From: Paramecium tetraurelia
Lineage: Eukaryota; Ciliophora; Oligohymenophorea; Peniculida; Parameciidae
Reading direction: 5' to 3'
Assembly (NCBI RefSeq): GCF_000165425.1
Contig: NW_001799027.1
Location: 1,924-65,923 of the forward strand
DNA: 64,000 nt
Notes under the pieces: model-generated
Database searches by the model: none
What the model was told of the DNA's origin: nothing
What the model saw: the letters and a program-made list of their open reading frames with translations, nothing else
Position numbers and translations under genes: made by a program
In this document: positions 47,951 through 61,441 of the stretch, piece by piece
Layout: each line of letters starts with the position of its first letter
Position numbering within the stretch: the stretch's first letter is position 1

Positions 47951-49261
47951 ATGAACTTGATTAAAATACTAATCTTACTCATTACATTGTGTACACTAAC
48001 TCAAGCTCAAATATTGTCTCAGTAATTAGACAATGACAAACAAAAACTAGTAATAAGCTTAGAGAACTTGGAAAATGAGGCTGTCATTAATTTCTAAAAT
48101 AAGGAGGTAAGAATTAGTTTTATTTCAGGGTCAATTTGTAGATCAACTTTTTTGCTAGAGAAGTAAATGTGAATGCATATTTACACAGTCCAATACTTCA
48201 GAGGAACATATTGAAATTTAGGAATGTAGTGAGAACAAATTAATAATACAAAGAAACAACTCATAACTCATAGCCAGTTTGAGTTCATCTCCATAGAGAA
48301 GAATGGTTGAAGTCTACTCTGACAGTGACATGACTGACTCAAAAACTATTGATTCGAGATTGACAATAAAATGGAAATTCAACAGTGATGGTACTATAGA
48401 ATTTGCCACAATTTGGAACAAATTGACCTGGTTGGGCGTTGGATTTGGAACGTCTGTAAGATATATTATTAATTTCAAGATGAGTAACACTGACATGATA
48501 GCTATTAATATCTCAGGAAGCACTGTTGAGTTGTTGGACCTCTATTCAACATCTTAGAACACTCCTCCAACTGACTCCCAATAAGACTATACATTAATTT
48601 CGTATGAAGTAGGAAGTGCTTCAGTTAAAACAAGATTCAAGAGAAAACTTTCCACTGGAGACTCCAAAGACAAGACCCTAGCAAAAGGAAGCTCCTATAA
48701 TTGGTGTTATGTTTATTCAAGTGCTTAATGTATTTCTATTAAATCTATTTCTTAGAAATGGAAAGACATACAGTTAATTTAGGATTTTCAATTACTCTCG
48801 CTGACAGTGGAACTTCATCTTCTTCATCATCAGGAAGTAGTTCATCCTCATCGGGAAGTGGTTCTACTTCATCCTCAGGAAGTGGTTCTACTTCATCTTC
48901 AGGCACTGGTACTTCCTCATCTGGAACAGGTACTACCTCATCCGGAACTGGAACCACCTCATCTGGAACTGGTACTACATCATCTGGAACTGGTACTACC
49001 TCTTCTGGAACCGATACTACATCAGGAACTGGTACTGGTACTACCTCTTCTGGAACAGGAACTACATCTTCTGGAACTGGAACTGGTACTACCTCATCAG
49101 GAACTGGTACTACTTCAGCTGGAAGTGAATCTACAGCACCAGGAACTGATTCTAATGAAAGTTCAGAAAATGAAGATTCCGATTCCGATTCAGACTCAAC
49201 AAAATCCTCATTACAAATCTCATTGGGCATCATTTGCTTGATTTAGATAATTTTATTTTGA
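47951..49261 (+). CDS. DOMON-domain surface protein with S/G/T-rich stalk, probably GPI-anchored
   Basis: Spliced length 420 aa with introns of 22 nt (near 48106) and 26 nt (near 48729). The start MNLIKILILLITLCTLTQAQ is a clear signal peptide. Residues about 110-270 form a DOMON domain, which binds haem or sugars in known members: WKFNSDGTIEFATIWNKL, WLGVGFGTS, DMIAINISGSTVELLDLY, YTLISYEVG, KRKLSTGD. A stalk of about 110 residues made of SGTGTTSSGTGTTS-type repeats and an acidic SDSDSDS run follow. The end KSSLQISLGIICLIQIILF fits a GPI signal or single TM. Likely exposed on the cell surface or cilia. Confidence 0.87.
48803..49140 (+). repeat. Imperfect tandem repeat coding (S)SGTGT stalk
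   Basis: Units of 15-21 bp such as GGAACTGGTACTACCTCATC recur with synonymous variation about 15 times. They encode SGTGTT/SSGTGTT. The codon-level variation suggests an older repeat under protein-level selection rather than recent slippage. Confidence 0.8.
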
Positions 49262-49292
49262 TATAGATTGATATTGTTAAATAGATAAAGTA

Positions 49293-50668
49293 TCACCTTT
49301 TTAATAAATTTTCTTTTTGAATTTAAAAACTCTATTGTTACATGTTCAAAACCTAATGAATATTATAGGGCCTATTCAATGGATTATATTTATTATTAGT
49401 AGAATATCGTTCAAAGCTTTGTTCTTTTTTATCAAAGATTTCTAAGATCGTTTCTTTCCACCTACTCTTTTGATTTGATCTTTATTGCGAGATTGAGCTT
49501 TCTTTAAGTCTACTCTTTTTATCACTTTCATTCAACTTATTCCAAATTTCATTGGTTCTGTCATTTTTAATAGGACTGAATTTCTACTAAATAGGAATCA
49601 TTTTGGAATCTGAGGTTAATCTCTCTTCTGTCGATTAGGTAAGAGATTGAATGCGAATTAACTATCTTTGGGATGTCAATAGTGAGGATTTCTATTCATT
49701 CACACATATTTTACTATTTACAGAGATTGAGATGGGGCAGTCATGATTTTTTCAATTTCAATTAAGAATTTGCTCATATCTTCAGGAACTCCCTTTAAGT
49801 TCCTTAATTCTTCCTGATACTTAGCCATCAATTAAATTTATGATTCCTTGAGATAATCCTAAAAATTACATATTCATTCTCTTGTTTTTAGATTTCTAAC
49901 AATTACTAAGTTTCAAGCGCATTAACCTCATTAATAAGACTGTTCTTCTTTTATTCCAAAGCAATAACTTACTAATGATATGGTTACAAATAACATTACC
50001 TTCTGAAATTCTTGACTGATCTCGTCTCTAGTAGATTGGCACTTTTACTAGAATTGGAATTTCTAATCTTGAATATCTCTGATGGATTCAAACTTATTTT
50101 TGAAACTTTTATCCAATCTCTCCAAATATAATTGCACTCTTTCATTCAAAGCAGAAGTCATATCGGTTTTGGCAATGAGGGATTCCTTATTTTTCTTGAT
50201 ATCCTTAACTTCAGAGGTTTCCTTGGTTTAGTCCACTTTTTGAAATTATAAAGTGTTTGCATTTTTATCTTTTTTTTATTCAAATAGATCATCATAGGCT
50301 AATTCAGCAGTGAAGTTGCCCTTGGATTCTCTTATAGTTTCGGATTATTTTAGATCGAAATCATTATCCACATTGTGTTCCTCCTAATTCTATTCGATTA
50401 GTGGAATGATGATTTCCTTGATCACATATTGAATTGCCTCGATAGTGTCTGGATCAAGGTGAGTTTCATATTGGCACTTTGAACAGATGGCTACTTTCAC
50501 AGTGTCTTGAGATTCTGGGTTCTGTTGTTGAGATTGCAAATAATTGTAGGCTAAACATACGAGACAGAACTTGTGATCACAATCCAATTTGACGTAATTG
50601 TCAGGAGTTGTTTGACATTAAGAGCAGGCCACTTCGAAGTTCGTGTCGCTGTCTTGTGTTTCATTCAT
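49293..50668 (-). CDS. RING-type zinc-finger protein with coiled coil
   Basis: Spliced length 433 aa with introns of 28, 23 and 23 nt, total in frame. The N-terminal finger reads FEVACSQCQTTPDNYVKLDC, then DHKFCLVCLAYN and, after a spacer, CSKCQYETHLD. This is a C3HC4-like arrangement, as in RING E3 ligases or RING/B-box proteins. Next comes a long helical stretch (NERVQLYLERLDKSFKNKFE to KKNSLINEVNALETQQLLEI), likely a coiled coil. The C-terminal 150 residues are Q/K/S-rich. Ubiquitin-ligase activity is inferred from the finger only. The start (50666-50668) lies 38 bp from the Sm E stop. Confidence 0.8.
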
Positions 50669-50706
50669 TTTTAAATTTAATATATATAAAATGTGAAAGC
50701 ATTAAC

Positions 50707-51049
50707 TCATAATTTAACATCCCTATATATTAGCTCATATATAAATACTCTAAAGTTCTAACCAGAACAATGTTTTCTCCTTTCAATAGGATTTTTCCCA
50801 ATTCTTTGGTTGCCTTTGTCTTGCGGTCATATTCCACGGCTCTGTCCAACACCAAATTCAAATATTCGTCAAAACCCTAAAAAGGTAGAAGCTCAACTAA
50901 ATTACGGCCAATTTGCCTTGAATACGAAGATTGTCATTTTCCACCAGCCAGATCTCCAACTGAGTTTTCTCTGTAAATAATGTGAAGAAGGCATGAAGGG
51001 GCTGTGTTATTTTCTTTTGTGGCTTTCTTTAATACGGGGGATGCTACAT
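50707..51049 (-). CDS. SNRPE: Spliceosomal Sm protein E
   Basis: Core Sm ring protein of U1, U2, U4 and U5 snRNPs. Spliced length 95 aa (family about 92) with introns of 29 and 26 nt. Sm1 motif: [19 protein letters not shown], then [20 protein letters not shown] with the conserved Gly-Phe-Asp-Glu-(F/Y)-(M/L)-N. Sm2 motif: [20 protein letters not shown]. The second intron is needed to reach a proper C-terminus (LEDVKL); without it the frame would run on to overlap the next gene. Shares a 21-bp intergenic space with the divergent EFHC-type gene. Confidence 0.95.
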
Positions 51050-51070
51050 ATCTTAATTTAATTAATTAAA

Positions 51071-52864
51071 ATGGCTTCAGCCTTTCCTAAATTGCCTGGC
51101 TTTGTACCCACCCAAGAATTAGATGTAACATACCTATTTAAGCTCTTTAGAAACCCAACTTCAGAAAGGTGTCAGCTGCCAAACAGGATCAAAACAGAGA
51201 AATTGTAACTAATTGAAATTCTAACCTCTTATTTATAGAAACAACTGCCAAACAAAGAATATCCAGTTCCTCGCAAGTAACCAACACAAGTGCCATCACA
51301 AACAGGAATGTTCAACCCCGATTATTTGAGCACTACTCATGCTATGCATTTGCCAAAGGTATCCATTCGAATCAGTTACATCTCTAAGAATTCCAACAAT
51401 GATTCAGAAGAGCTCTACCAACCCAGTTGGGTCAAGATGGACAGACACGTTCTCAGATTCAGTGGCTTCTTCAAAGAGGCTGTTGTTGAGTCAGCCCTTG
51501 AAAATTACAGAATTCGCAAACTAACTATATTTTACTATTTGGAAGACCATTCAATTAGCATTACCGAACCTAAATAAGAAAATAGTGGTGTTCCCTAGGG
51601 AGCCTTCCTTAAAAGATAGAAAGTAAAAACCTCTCCTTAATGATGCTTAAGGTTCTAAGGGCTGATGGTTCAAAAACATTCATTATCCCAGAAGATTTTA
51701 GAATCAATTAAGACATTGAGATATTTGGCAAAACCATTAGACTCTACGATTGCGATCAATATACTAGAGAGTTTTATGAGGTTTCATTATCATATTAAAT
51801 AACTTACAGGGTATTGGACAACCCCAAGAGCACTCCTTCACCCCATAATCCGATTCATTTGAAACTAAGACCATGACTAAATATATTCCCCAGAAGGATA
51901 CCGTCATGAAAGACTACTTGGAACATAAATTAGGAGGAGGAAGGGTTACATCTCAAAAGCAATTCTTAGAAAACGATAGGAAAGTATTATGATTCATCCC
52001 TACTTAAGGTTCTTAAATTCTATGTGTTTTCCGATATTGAATATGTCTTGCATTACTATCTGGCTGATGATACCATAGAAATAAAGGAAATTAATTCAGC
52101 TAACTCAGGAAGAGTGCCATTCCCCATGATGTTGAGGAGGTAGAAATTACCACGAAAGTTCTCTCTCAATCAGCCTGGATAAACATATGCTGAAGATTTC
52201 ATTAGACCTCAGGATATTCAATTTGGATAACCACTAATCATTTACAACAGAAAATTTGTTATTCAAGGTTGTGATCCCTTTACAAGATATTATTATTAAG
52301 AAAAATTTAATGTCGATTTCCCTTTGGGTGGATAGGAAGAATAATAAATGGAACAAAGATCCAGTATTAGTTATCGATAATATCATTAGACATTATTATT
52401 CCTCCTCATAATGGTATTGGAGATGAGTAGGATTCCTTAGGATACATTTACAGATTGTAACCAATACCTCCCAAGAAGGATTTCTTTAAATGGGTTGATA
52501 ATCAAGTGAATCTTAGATTTTTGGCCATGTTCAATACCACAAAACCTGAAGATAAAGACAGGTATTATTTTGAAATTATCCATAGAGTCTTTGTGATTAC
52601 TTATTTCTTAAATGATGACAGTCTTTTAGTTTATGAACCAACTGTTAGAAATTCAGGTATCTTAAAATAACCATAAATTTGATAGGCATTCCAGATGGCA
52701 AATTTTTAGAGAAAAGAAAGTACAAAAACGCTTATAATAATCATGAGTTTTTCTCACCTAAAGATTTGATTGTAGGCAATGAAGTCACGATCAATGGGTG
52801 GAAATTTTAATTACTTGATTGTGATGAGTTCACTAAAAAATGGTATGCTGAAAATTTTAAATGA
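51071..52864 (+). CDS. EFHC-type protein with three DM10 domains
   Basis: Axonemal microtubule-associated protein of the EFHC1/Rib72 family, found inside doublet microtubules of cilia. Three DM10 (DUF1126) domains are visible. The first has VLRFSGFFKEAVVESALENY, IFYYLEDHSISITEPKQENS and LRLYDCDQYTREFYE. The second has LHYYLADDTIEIKEINSANS, GRVPFPMMLRRQKLPRKF and FVIQGCDPFTRYYY. The third has VITYFLNDDSLLVYEPTVRN and FQLLDCDEFTKKWYAENF, where it ends. The C-terminal EF-hand of EFHC1 is absent, so it resembles shorter Rib72-like members. Several short introns are needed between domains. Expected to be in every cilium of the cell. Confidence 0.92.
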
Positions 52865-52910
52865 CATTTATCTATATCTAAACATAATAATTAAATTAAT
52901 TATTAAGCAA

Positions 52911-54038
52911 ATGGGGAATGGTTAATGTTAACAAACTAATCTAAAGAGTGAAGTCAACATGATTATCACTGAGGAAAACGTACATTCAGATGAATCAGAG
53001 CATAATCTTACATCAAAAATTACTGATCGAGTTTATAAAGTCAATTTTGTTAGAAATGAACTGATGCAGAGATTGCAGTCAATCAATCAAGAAACGTAAA
53101 AATTTCAAAATATTACCAAGAATAGTCTATTATATTTAACAGAACTAATTTTATAACTGAATAAATATACTGTAGGATAATTGAAAACCATGATGATTGG
53201 AGCACATAAGACTTATCAAATATTAATATAGGCTATTATTAAGATGAAACCTGAAAACACTGAAACTATTCCTGTTTTAAGTGAGGAATTTAATAATTTT
53301 AAACTTTTCTATGAATTGTAAACATAGCCAGCCTAATAATTGTATTATAGGCCCGTTTATAATGAAAATTATGAAATCGTTAGAGAAATAAGAGTTAAAA
53401 GAATAAGAAATTATGTAATCAAAGAAGATAATGTAACAGATCTCTAAAAAACCTAATAAAGATTATAATATTGGATACAATTGAGCCAAAAAAAGCACCC
53501 TAACCTATTAAATCTAAGGGCTGCAGTGATTCAGAAAAACGTATGCAAATATGTTACTGACTATATTGATGGAATAACATTGGATAAGTTTCAAAATAAA
53601 AATATTTAAACTAAAGAGAAAATCAAAATACTGTAATAAATGGTGGATTCCTTGCGAATGCTACACTCCTAATAATTGGTTCACGGGGACATTAAGCCTT
53701 CAAATTTTATGGTTACTCCGCAATATCAAGTGGTTTTATTGGATCTTGATTAATTAGGAGCTGAGAGACAGTCGGCTGATATGACTTATTTGTATTCGTT
53801 TAAGGATGATCAATGCCCAACATTCTAAGGAGATGTGTGGTCTCTTGGATTATGCATATATTCATTGTTCTTTGGACAAAGAATAGAAAAAAATTGGACT
53901 ATCGATGATTACAAGGGGAGAGATTTCCCTGCTTTTAATATAAGAACTTATGGACCGGTGTAATAAATTTTAGATGCTTGTATTGTTGATAGCCCAAAAG
54001 ATATCTGGTACATTAGTACTCTTAGTAAGCAGTTATGA
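52911..54038 (+). CDS. Kinase-fold protein, N-myristoylation signal, probable pseudokinase
   Basis: Intronless 375-aa frame from MGNGQCQQTN (Gly2, Cys6: likely acylated) to TGA 54036-54038. The first 180 residues are helical and unrecognised. The kinase-like part has QKNVCKYVTDYIDGITLD as hinge, SLRMLHSQQLVHGDIKPSNF at the catalytic loop, VVLLDLDQLGAE where DFG should be, and GDVWSLGLCIYSLFFGQ for helix F. HRD is HGD with the Asp, Lys and Asn retained; DFG is DLD, keeping the first Asp. No glycine-rich loop or VAIK lysine is recognisable. Residual activity cannot be excluded, but the N-lobe looks degenerate. Confidence 0.78.
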
Positions 54039-54115
54039 TATAAGATATTCATGTAACAGTTGAATCACTTATTTAAATCAATATTGATATTTTTAAATAT
54101 ATAATGAATGTAGAA

Positions 54116-56961
54116 TCAATCATCTTCAGGTTGAACATCAAATATGCTTTTTTGAGGATTTCCAAATTGTGATTTGTATTCTTCAGATGCACAAGTTTAT
54201 GCTAAAAGGATTAGAAATCTTTCTAATTTGATATGCAATGGTTATTATTGACGTTATTCCCAACTCATATCTGGAGCAGCTGGCAATGAAACCTTCTCAG
54301 CAATTCTGGCTATAGCTTCCAAGAATTCTACAAAGGTCATTTAGAAGATCCTATCACTTTCTAATTCATCTATTTACAACATCATGGATAAATTGAATGC
54401 CTACTATATCAAATTTGAATACCAAATCTGCATCTCTATCAACGAATTTTTCATCGAATAATCCTGCTTGACCACATATTTCATGTAATTCGTCAAGACA
54501 CATAAATTTCTTCTACCCTGGTTTCACTTTCTTTATACTATACCTGTTATACACATAATTTAACAAGGTTTTGTAATACTTTAAACAATCATCACATTAC
54601 TCATTAAAGTATCTCTCATCTCTCCATTTTTATGCATTATATTATGACATGATAGGTCTGCATTGCTCTAAAATCATTTACACAGATTCCACCATGTTAT
54701 TGGCTTATTTTTGTTTCAAGTATTTGTCATCAGAGACTCTCACTAGGAATTCCATAAATTGATATCTACACAAGGCTCTTTCTGGATTTCTATAGTTCCC
54801 TTTATATTCAATTGAAGCAGCACAAGTGGCAATAAATTTGAGATCCAAATCAGAAAGCTTAAATGTTTTATTGTCAACCAACTCTGTTGAAGATGAGAAG
54901 TCTGTGATTACATTCGATGAAATTGACCAAACATCTCCAGATGGATTGTATGATGAATACCATTTATAAGTTTCTTTGATCATTTTGTAATCTTTCCATA
55001 ATAAATTTTTGACTTCATTAAATTCATCTGGATTTTTCACAACTTTTGATATTTTACTGCAACTCCAATCCTTTTCAAAACATTTCCTTAAGAATTCTTC
55101 ATTTTCAAATCGAAAATCCTTAAACCAAATCGAAATTGGAAAGGACCAAATTCTTTTTTATTTCTTTAATTTAGGTGGAATGTATATTGGATCTGGAGTC
55201 CTTGGAAGCACTGAAGTATGAGCCTTCATCTCTTTTTTATCCATTAATTAAAAATGCTTCAACTTCTTCACAACATTAATATTGTCTAATTGACAACTCA
55301 CATTGATTCCATTCACTTTGAGTTTAATCACATGACCAAATTTCATATTTTCATAATTTGCACCTGTAGTTTAATTGTCAATTACTGTAAATAGAAATTG
55401 AGTCTATCCAGCAGGAACCATTAAGGGTAACTTATAAGTACCATCATTTCTTTTGGGAACGTAGACTTGCTTATATTCTTCAAAATTCATATGCAAAAAT
55501 AATGGATCACATTCTCCATCTGGAATCCAATCAAATACCTGTTCTTACCATCCTTCACAAATCCAACACACATCTTCATGTCTCAAAGTTGTAACTTATT
55601 CCAACCCTTTAATCCTCAAAGTTTCTCCTAAAACCTTCTGTTACGAATTCTCATCAATAATTAAAAATCCTCTTGGATCTACTACTCCCCAATTACCTGC
55701 AAAGTGGAATCCATACATAGTTCTATTTGGTTTCAAACTGCTAGCAATTAATTTACAATCCGGTAATGTGAATTGATTGGCTGATAAATCACAGTGTAAC
55801 ATGACCTTATTTTGACTTAAGAAGTCACACACTTTTTGAGTACAATTAGACTTTTCACTAATTCCAAAACTGTTCCAACTTCCATCGAAAACAATCATGT
55901 TCTTATTTTCTACCAATGCCTCAAAGATTTTCTATCCTCCAGACCCTTTTATTTAATTCTATATTTTCAATTATATTATATACCCAGTGAATATATAATT
56001 CTTCCAAATTATCCAATTACAAAATGATCTCCTTCATTAAATCACAAATCTCATTTGTTAAAAAGTTTTTGGAAATATTCAGGACTTTCACTTTATTTTA
56101 CGTATTTAATAAACACTTCAAAATCCTCATGACAAACTTATCTCCAAGCTTGTTGTCTTCAATATTAATCACTTCCATCCTTTATTTATGAGGAATTTGT
56201 ACTTATTCTCTCTCATTTGCAATTATTGACATAGACAATCCACTCCCAATGATCCAATGTCATTTTTAGATAAATCCACTACTGTTGCTTGCTTTCCAAT
56301 CTAATTCAATATAGTAACAGCACCATCCTATTTGATTCTGTTGTTGCTTAACAAAAACTCCTTGATCCCCTAATTCTGTCGCAAACCTTCAGATAACACA
56401 CTTATATATTTATCACCATAATGATGATTATTAATCGATACTTATGATTCACTACCATTGAGTTTAATGAGACCCAATTTACAAGGTAACACATCTACTG
56501 ATTCTGCCTACTTGAGCATCTAAGTTTATATTGAATCATTAATTTTGTGATATTCATTTTGTTGTTTCACCTTAGTAAGTACTTTGTAATGTTAAAAATA
56601 ACTGCGGGCAGATTAAGATCCTACTAATTGCTTTGGAATTTAATCCTCCAACTTCTGTTCTGGCGATTCTTATAACTATCTCATAATATCTTTATCTGTT
56701 AATTTATCCTCCTCCTTTTTTATCGGTTACAAAACACTAAAACGATCCACTCGCTAAAACATTTATCTTTTCCCCGCAGGGCTGTATAATTAAGGAAAAG
56801 GTGAAGCTGCGCTTAAATTTATCATTACTGTTCAAATCATGTGGGTTTCCAACAGACATAGCTTTTGAGTAATCCTCAACTGTCTTGTCGCTGAATTGCA
56901 AACTAGCAATCTTACGTTTTGACCCCTAGATTGAAAACTTATTTGATAATCCCACATGCAT
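54116..56961 (-). CDS. LRR (RNase-inhibitor type) multidomain protein
   Basis: About 920 aa with short introns mostly unplaced. The first quarter is unrecognised. From about 56420 to 55640 there are leucine-rich repeats of the RNase-inhibitor type (RIKQDGAVTILNQIGKQATV, DLSKNDIGS, VLNISKNFL, MLHCDLSANQFTLPDCKLIA). Next is a beta-rich segment (VCWICEGW, WIPDGECDPLFLHMNF, LPLMVPAGQTQFLFTVID). The helical C-terminus reads FKLSDLDLKFIATCAASIEY, RALCRYQFMEFLVRVSDD and LDELHEICGQAG, and may hold EF-hand-like helices. This architecture occurs in ciliate/flagellate LRR proteins, but I cannot give a name. Stop at 54116-54118 checked in frame. Confidence 0.75.
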
Positions 56962-57118
56962 TTTTATATAAAATATAAAATAATAATGGAACAAAAGAAA
57001 ATACAATTTTATTCTCAAAATTATCAAAGCTCAATTAATAATGTTAACAATTTCTAAGCAAGTCCAAATTTATCAATTTGTTATTGTCGATTTTGTATCT
57101 AACCCTCCTCCGCTTTCT

Positions 57119-57500
57119 TCAAATATAACTCCACCCTTCAATCAATAGATTAGTTAGTTGTTGAATGGATCTACCTTTTTGATCTTGAGTATCTTGATAG
57201 AATAGTTATATCGGAAATAATCCTAATTTAGTTACAAATTTGACATTATTATTATAGAAGGAAATTCTTAATTTTGGATTAATAGCAACTCTAAGTAAAT
57301 GTACCTTTGTATTTTCTTATTTACTTCTCTTTTGATTCTTTCTGTATATCAGGGTTATGGATTCTCCTTTAGTTATAGGGAATTATTAGATTATACTGTA
57401 ATAAACTACACTTTTGTATTTAGATTTATTTTATTAATTTTTTAGGTAAGCCTTCTTAAATTGATTCGAATTAAACTGGCTTATTTCGTATTTCATACAT
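57119..57500 (-). CDS. Possible 121-aa protein
   Basis: From ATG 57498-57500 (MYEIRNKPVQFESIQEGLPK) the frame must shift to reach a coding-like second part: VHLLRVAINPKLRISFYNNN, VKFVTKLGLFPIQLFYQDTQ, ending LLIEGWSYI and TGA 57119-57121. A 16-nt GTG...CAG segment would do it and gives a length divisible by three, but this is shorter than other introns here. The second half looks real; the gene structure is unsure and no family is recognised. Confidence 0.38.
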
Positions 57501-57558
57501 ATTAAAGAATATAATTTTTAAATCCTAAAATAATATTACTTTATTATAATATAAAAGT

Positions 57559-57918
57559 ATGAATGATTCAATTTATAATATAACAGAACGTATTGATGAT
57601 AGTTAGAATGACAAAAGTTAGGAAGAACCATAAAATAACTAGTAACATGACCCATAACAATTATAGAGAAAAATACTACCTACACAAATATAGATGCTTA
57701 TCTAAGAATAAATGCCTATCTAAGAATAAATGCCAATAGGGAACTAGAACTCAAATTTGAATAAGAATTAAGAAAAATGCATTCTTATGGAAAAGGATCA
57801 ATAAAACTTAGAAGAGGAGAGTATGTATGATTAGAAAATTATTAATGAAATTGAAGATGAAATAGAAGAAATGGAAGAGGAAGATAATTTGAATGAAAAC
57901 GGAGATAACTCATTTTGA
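57559..57918 (+). CDS. Small acidic Q/E-rich protein
   Basis: Intronless 119-aa frame. Rich in glutamine written as TAA/TAG/CAA and ending in an acidic helix (KIINEIEDEIEEMEEEDNLN). It contains a short duplicated unit, MLIQEQMPIQEQMPIG. No family. The clean ATG and TGA, charge pattern and position between genes support a real gene; without the code-6 reading it would appear as stop-riddled sequence. Confidence 0.55.
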
Positions 57919-58206
57919 TATTTACTATTCTTTTTAAACGAATGTCTTAATATTTCTAATATCATGACTTTAATACTTGAAAGTGTAAAAAATCATTTTC
58001 TAAATTTTTTCTAATTTAAAAAATTTGATCAATTATAATGGATTAAAAAATATTATAACATTTTAAAATTGTGATCTTTCCTGAAGAGGAGTAGACGCAC
58101 TTAATTATAAAGTAGTTTTAATACTACATCTAAGAAATTTACTAGAGACTACCTTACATTAAGCGATGCGATCTAAAATATGAAAATAAATTATTAAATA
58201 TTTTAA

Positions 58207-59878
58207 ATGAATCGAAGGCCCAATGGTTAAGATGAAAATTTAAGTTGGATTTTGAAGTATACGAATGAATTTGAATAAGAACATATAGAGAGCCAACATA
58301 TGCATATACTGAAATAGGAACAATTTGGATAATTGAAATAGTCAGATGAGATTTTGAGTGCTTAACTGTTTACTTTTTGGAATGGAAATTTAGAAAACAG
58401 TAAATTTATATTAATGCCGAATTTGTTAATTAAAGTCACGCAATAAAATGGAATGTTAATGCCTCCTTAATAATAATTTAATTTAGGGAGCGGTGCATTT
58501 TATTTATCATTATCAGAATGCACAATTACCTAAAAAATGATAGCTCATAAATCGCAATAGGCTTTCGGGATGATGTTATCGAATTCAATTGGAACAACTT
58601 ACTTATTTTTTTCGAATTTTGTGACATTTCGAACCTGGTACAAACAAATGAAATAGTTTTGCAAGCTCACAGGATTCTTAGAAAAATACAAGTTAGGTGA
58701 AAAGATATTGCCTGGATTTTACACTTGCACGAAGAAGAAGAAAAAGACTCAATACACATGTTAAATCTATAAAACAGATGACTTTGAATAATGTAAAGAG
58801 TTGGAGGATGCAGTTTATAATGAGATATAAATTTTACGAAGCATAAGACACTAATCATTGTTAGAGTTGAAGAGAGTGTATGAGAATAGCAAATACCTAT
58901 TCATTGTATATGAATATTACAAAGGAGAGACCTTATTTAATCTTTTGAATTCAAATCTTTAACTTCACGAAGTTTAAATTGCATCTGTATATAATTCCCA
59001 TTTAAAAATAGATAATATATTAAATCTTATCAGTAGTGAAATTTCTTAATCAGCATTAATTTTATCATGGTAGTATCAACCCTTAGAATATATTAATCAA
59101 TACTCAACATTAGATGTTGCAAATTACATTGATCAATTTATCATTCAAAGAGTACAAGGTGAATGACAAATTAGATTGGATTCTGAATAGGGCAGTTGAA
59201 TCCTTTTTGGCCCCTGAAATTTTCGAAGGAATAGCTCCCAATATTGCCACTGATATCTACGCTTTAGGGTGTGTGTTATATTTTATGACTTACTATGACC
59301 CTAAAAAATATGAAGTAAGTGTTTGATATTTTACATTTAATTTATAGTTAACAAATGAAGAAAAGGATTTCTACACTGTAATGGATAGTTTTGAAATACA
59401 GACAAATCGTATAGACGAGAGTGAATAGAAATTAAAAGTGGGTTTCTAATAAAATCAATCTAAGAGTAATGTGAGTTCATCCTAATTGGACCTACTAAGG
59501 AAGATGTTAGAATAAGATTCAAGTAAGTTCATAAATATATGAGATAAAAGATTGACTATAAAAGATGCAACTAAACACCATTGGTTTGTTAATGTGAAAA
59601 GTAAAATAAAATCATTGAAAGTGGAGAGAAAAAGAAAGAAACCTCTTCCTAGTCTTAGGACTATCATAGAATTGAGGGAAATGAGTGAAATGGATGTTAG
59701 AATGACAATTATTCAACAATAGCAAAGCGGGTTAAATGCAATCAATCATATGAATTCAAAACTGCAAAGTACTCCGTCCAATACAAAACGCACTTTAGTT
59801 TATACTCAACAACCCTCCAAACTAAGTTAATATGCAGGCAAGAATGAATTTGATGATGATTACGAAAGTATGTTGTGA
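58207..59878 (+). CDS. PH-like plus protein-kinase-fold protein, probable pseudokinase
   Basis: Spliced length 530 aa with introns of 25, 33 and 21 nt, total in frame. Residues about 40-160 look like a PH domain (FTFWNGNLENSKFILMPNLL, TYLFFSNFVTFRTWYKQMKQ). The kinase part follows: EKYKLGEKILPGFYTC as a glycine-loop position, NEIQILRSIRHQSLLELKRV, LFIVYEYYKGETLFNLL, then FYHGSINPQNILI at the catalytic loop, ITLINLSFK at DFG, FLAPEIFEG, DIYALGCVLYFM, and RLTIKDATKHHWF closing the fold. HRD is HGS, so the catalytic Asp is lost, and DFG is LINL. The 3' end has an in-frame TGA followed by 32 more open codons to 59977. Confidence 0.8.
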
Positions 59879-60008
59879 TAATAGTTAGTTCCTGATGAGG
59901 ATCTTTCTTTAGAAGTTCCCGTTATTAATTATAAAAGAGAACCAAAACGAAAACCGTCAAATATAAGACGGCTTTGAAAATTTTAATAACTATATAGAAA
60001 TTAATAAA

Positions 60009-61441
<1,433 letters not shown>

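Noticed and set aside
48745-49233. Antisense open frame of 162 codons as a gene
   Set aside because: It mirrors the repeat region of a well-supported DOMON gene, has no domain, and its openness follows from the repeat units. Kept only as an observation.
50661-50709. Overlap between the end of Sm E and the start of the RING gene
   Set aside because: The overlap disappears when a standard 26-nt intron is removed from Sm E, which also gives a normal C-terminus.
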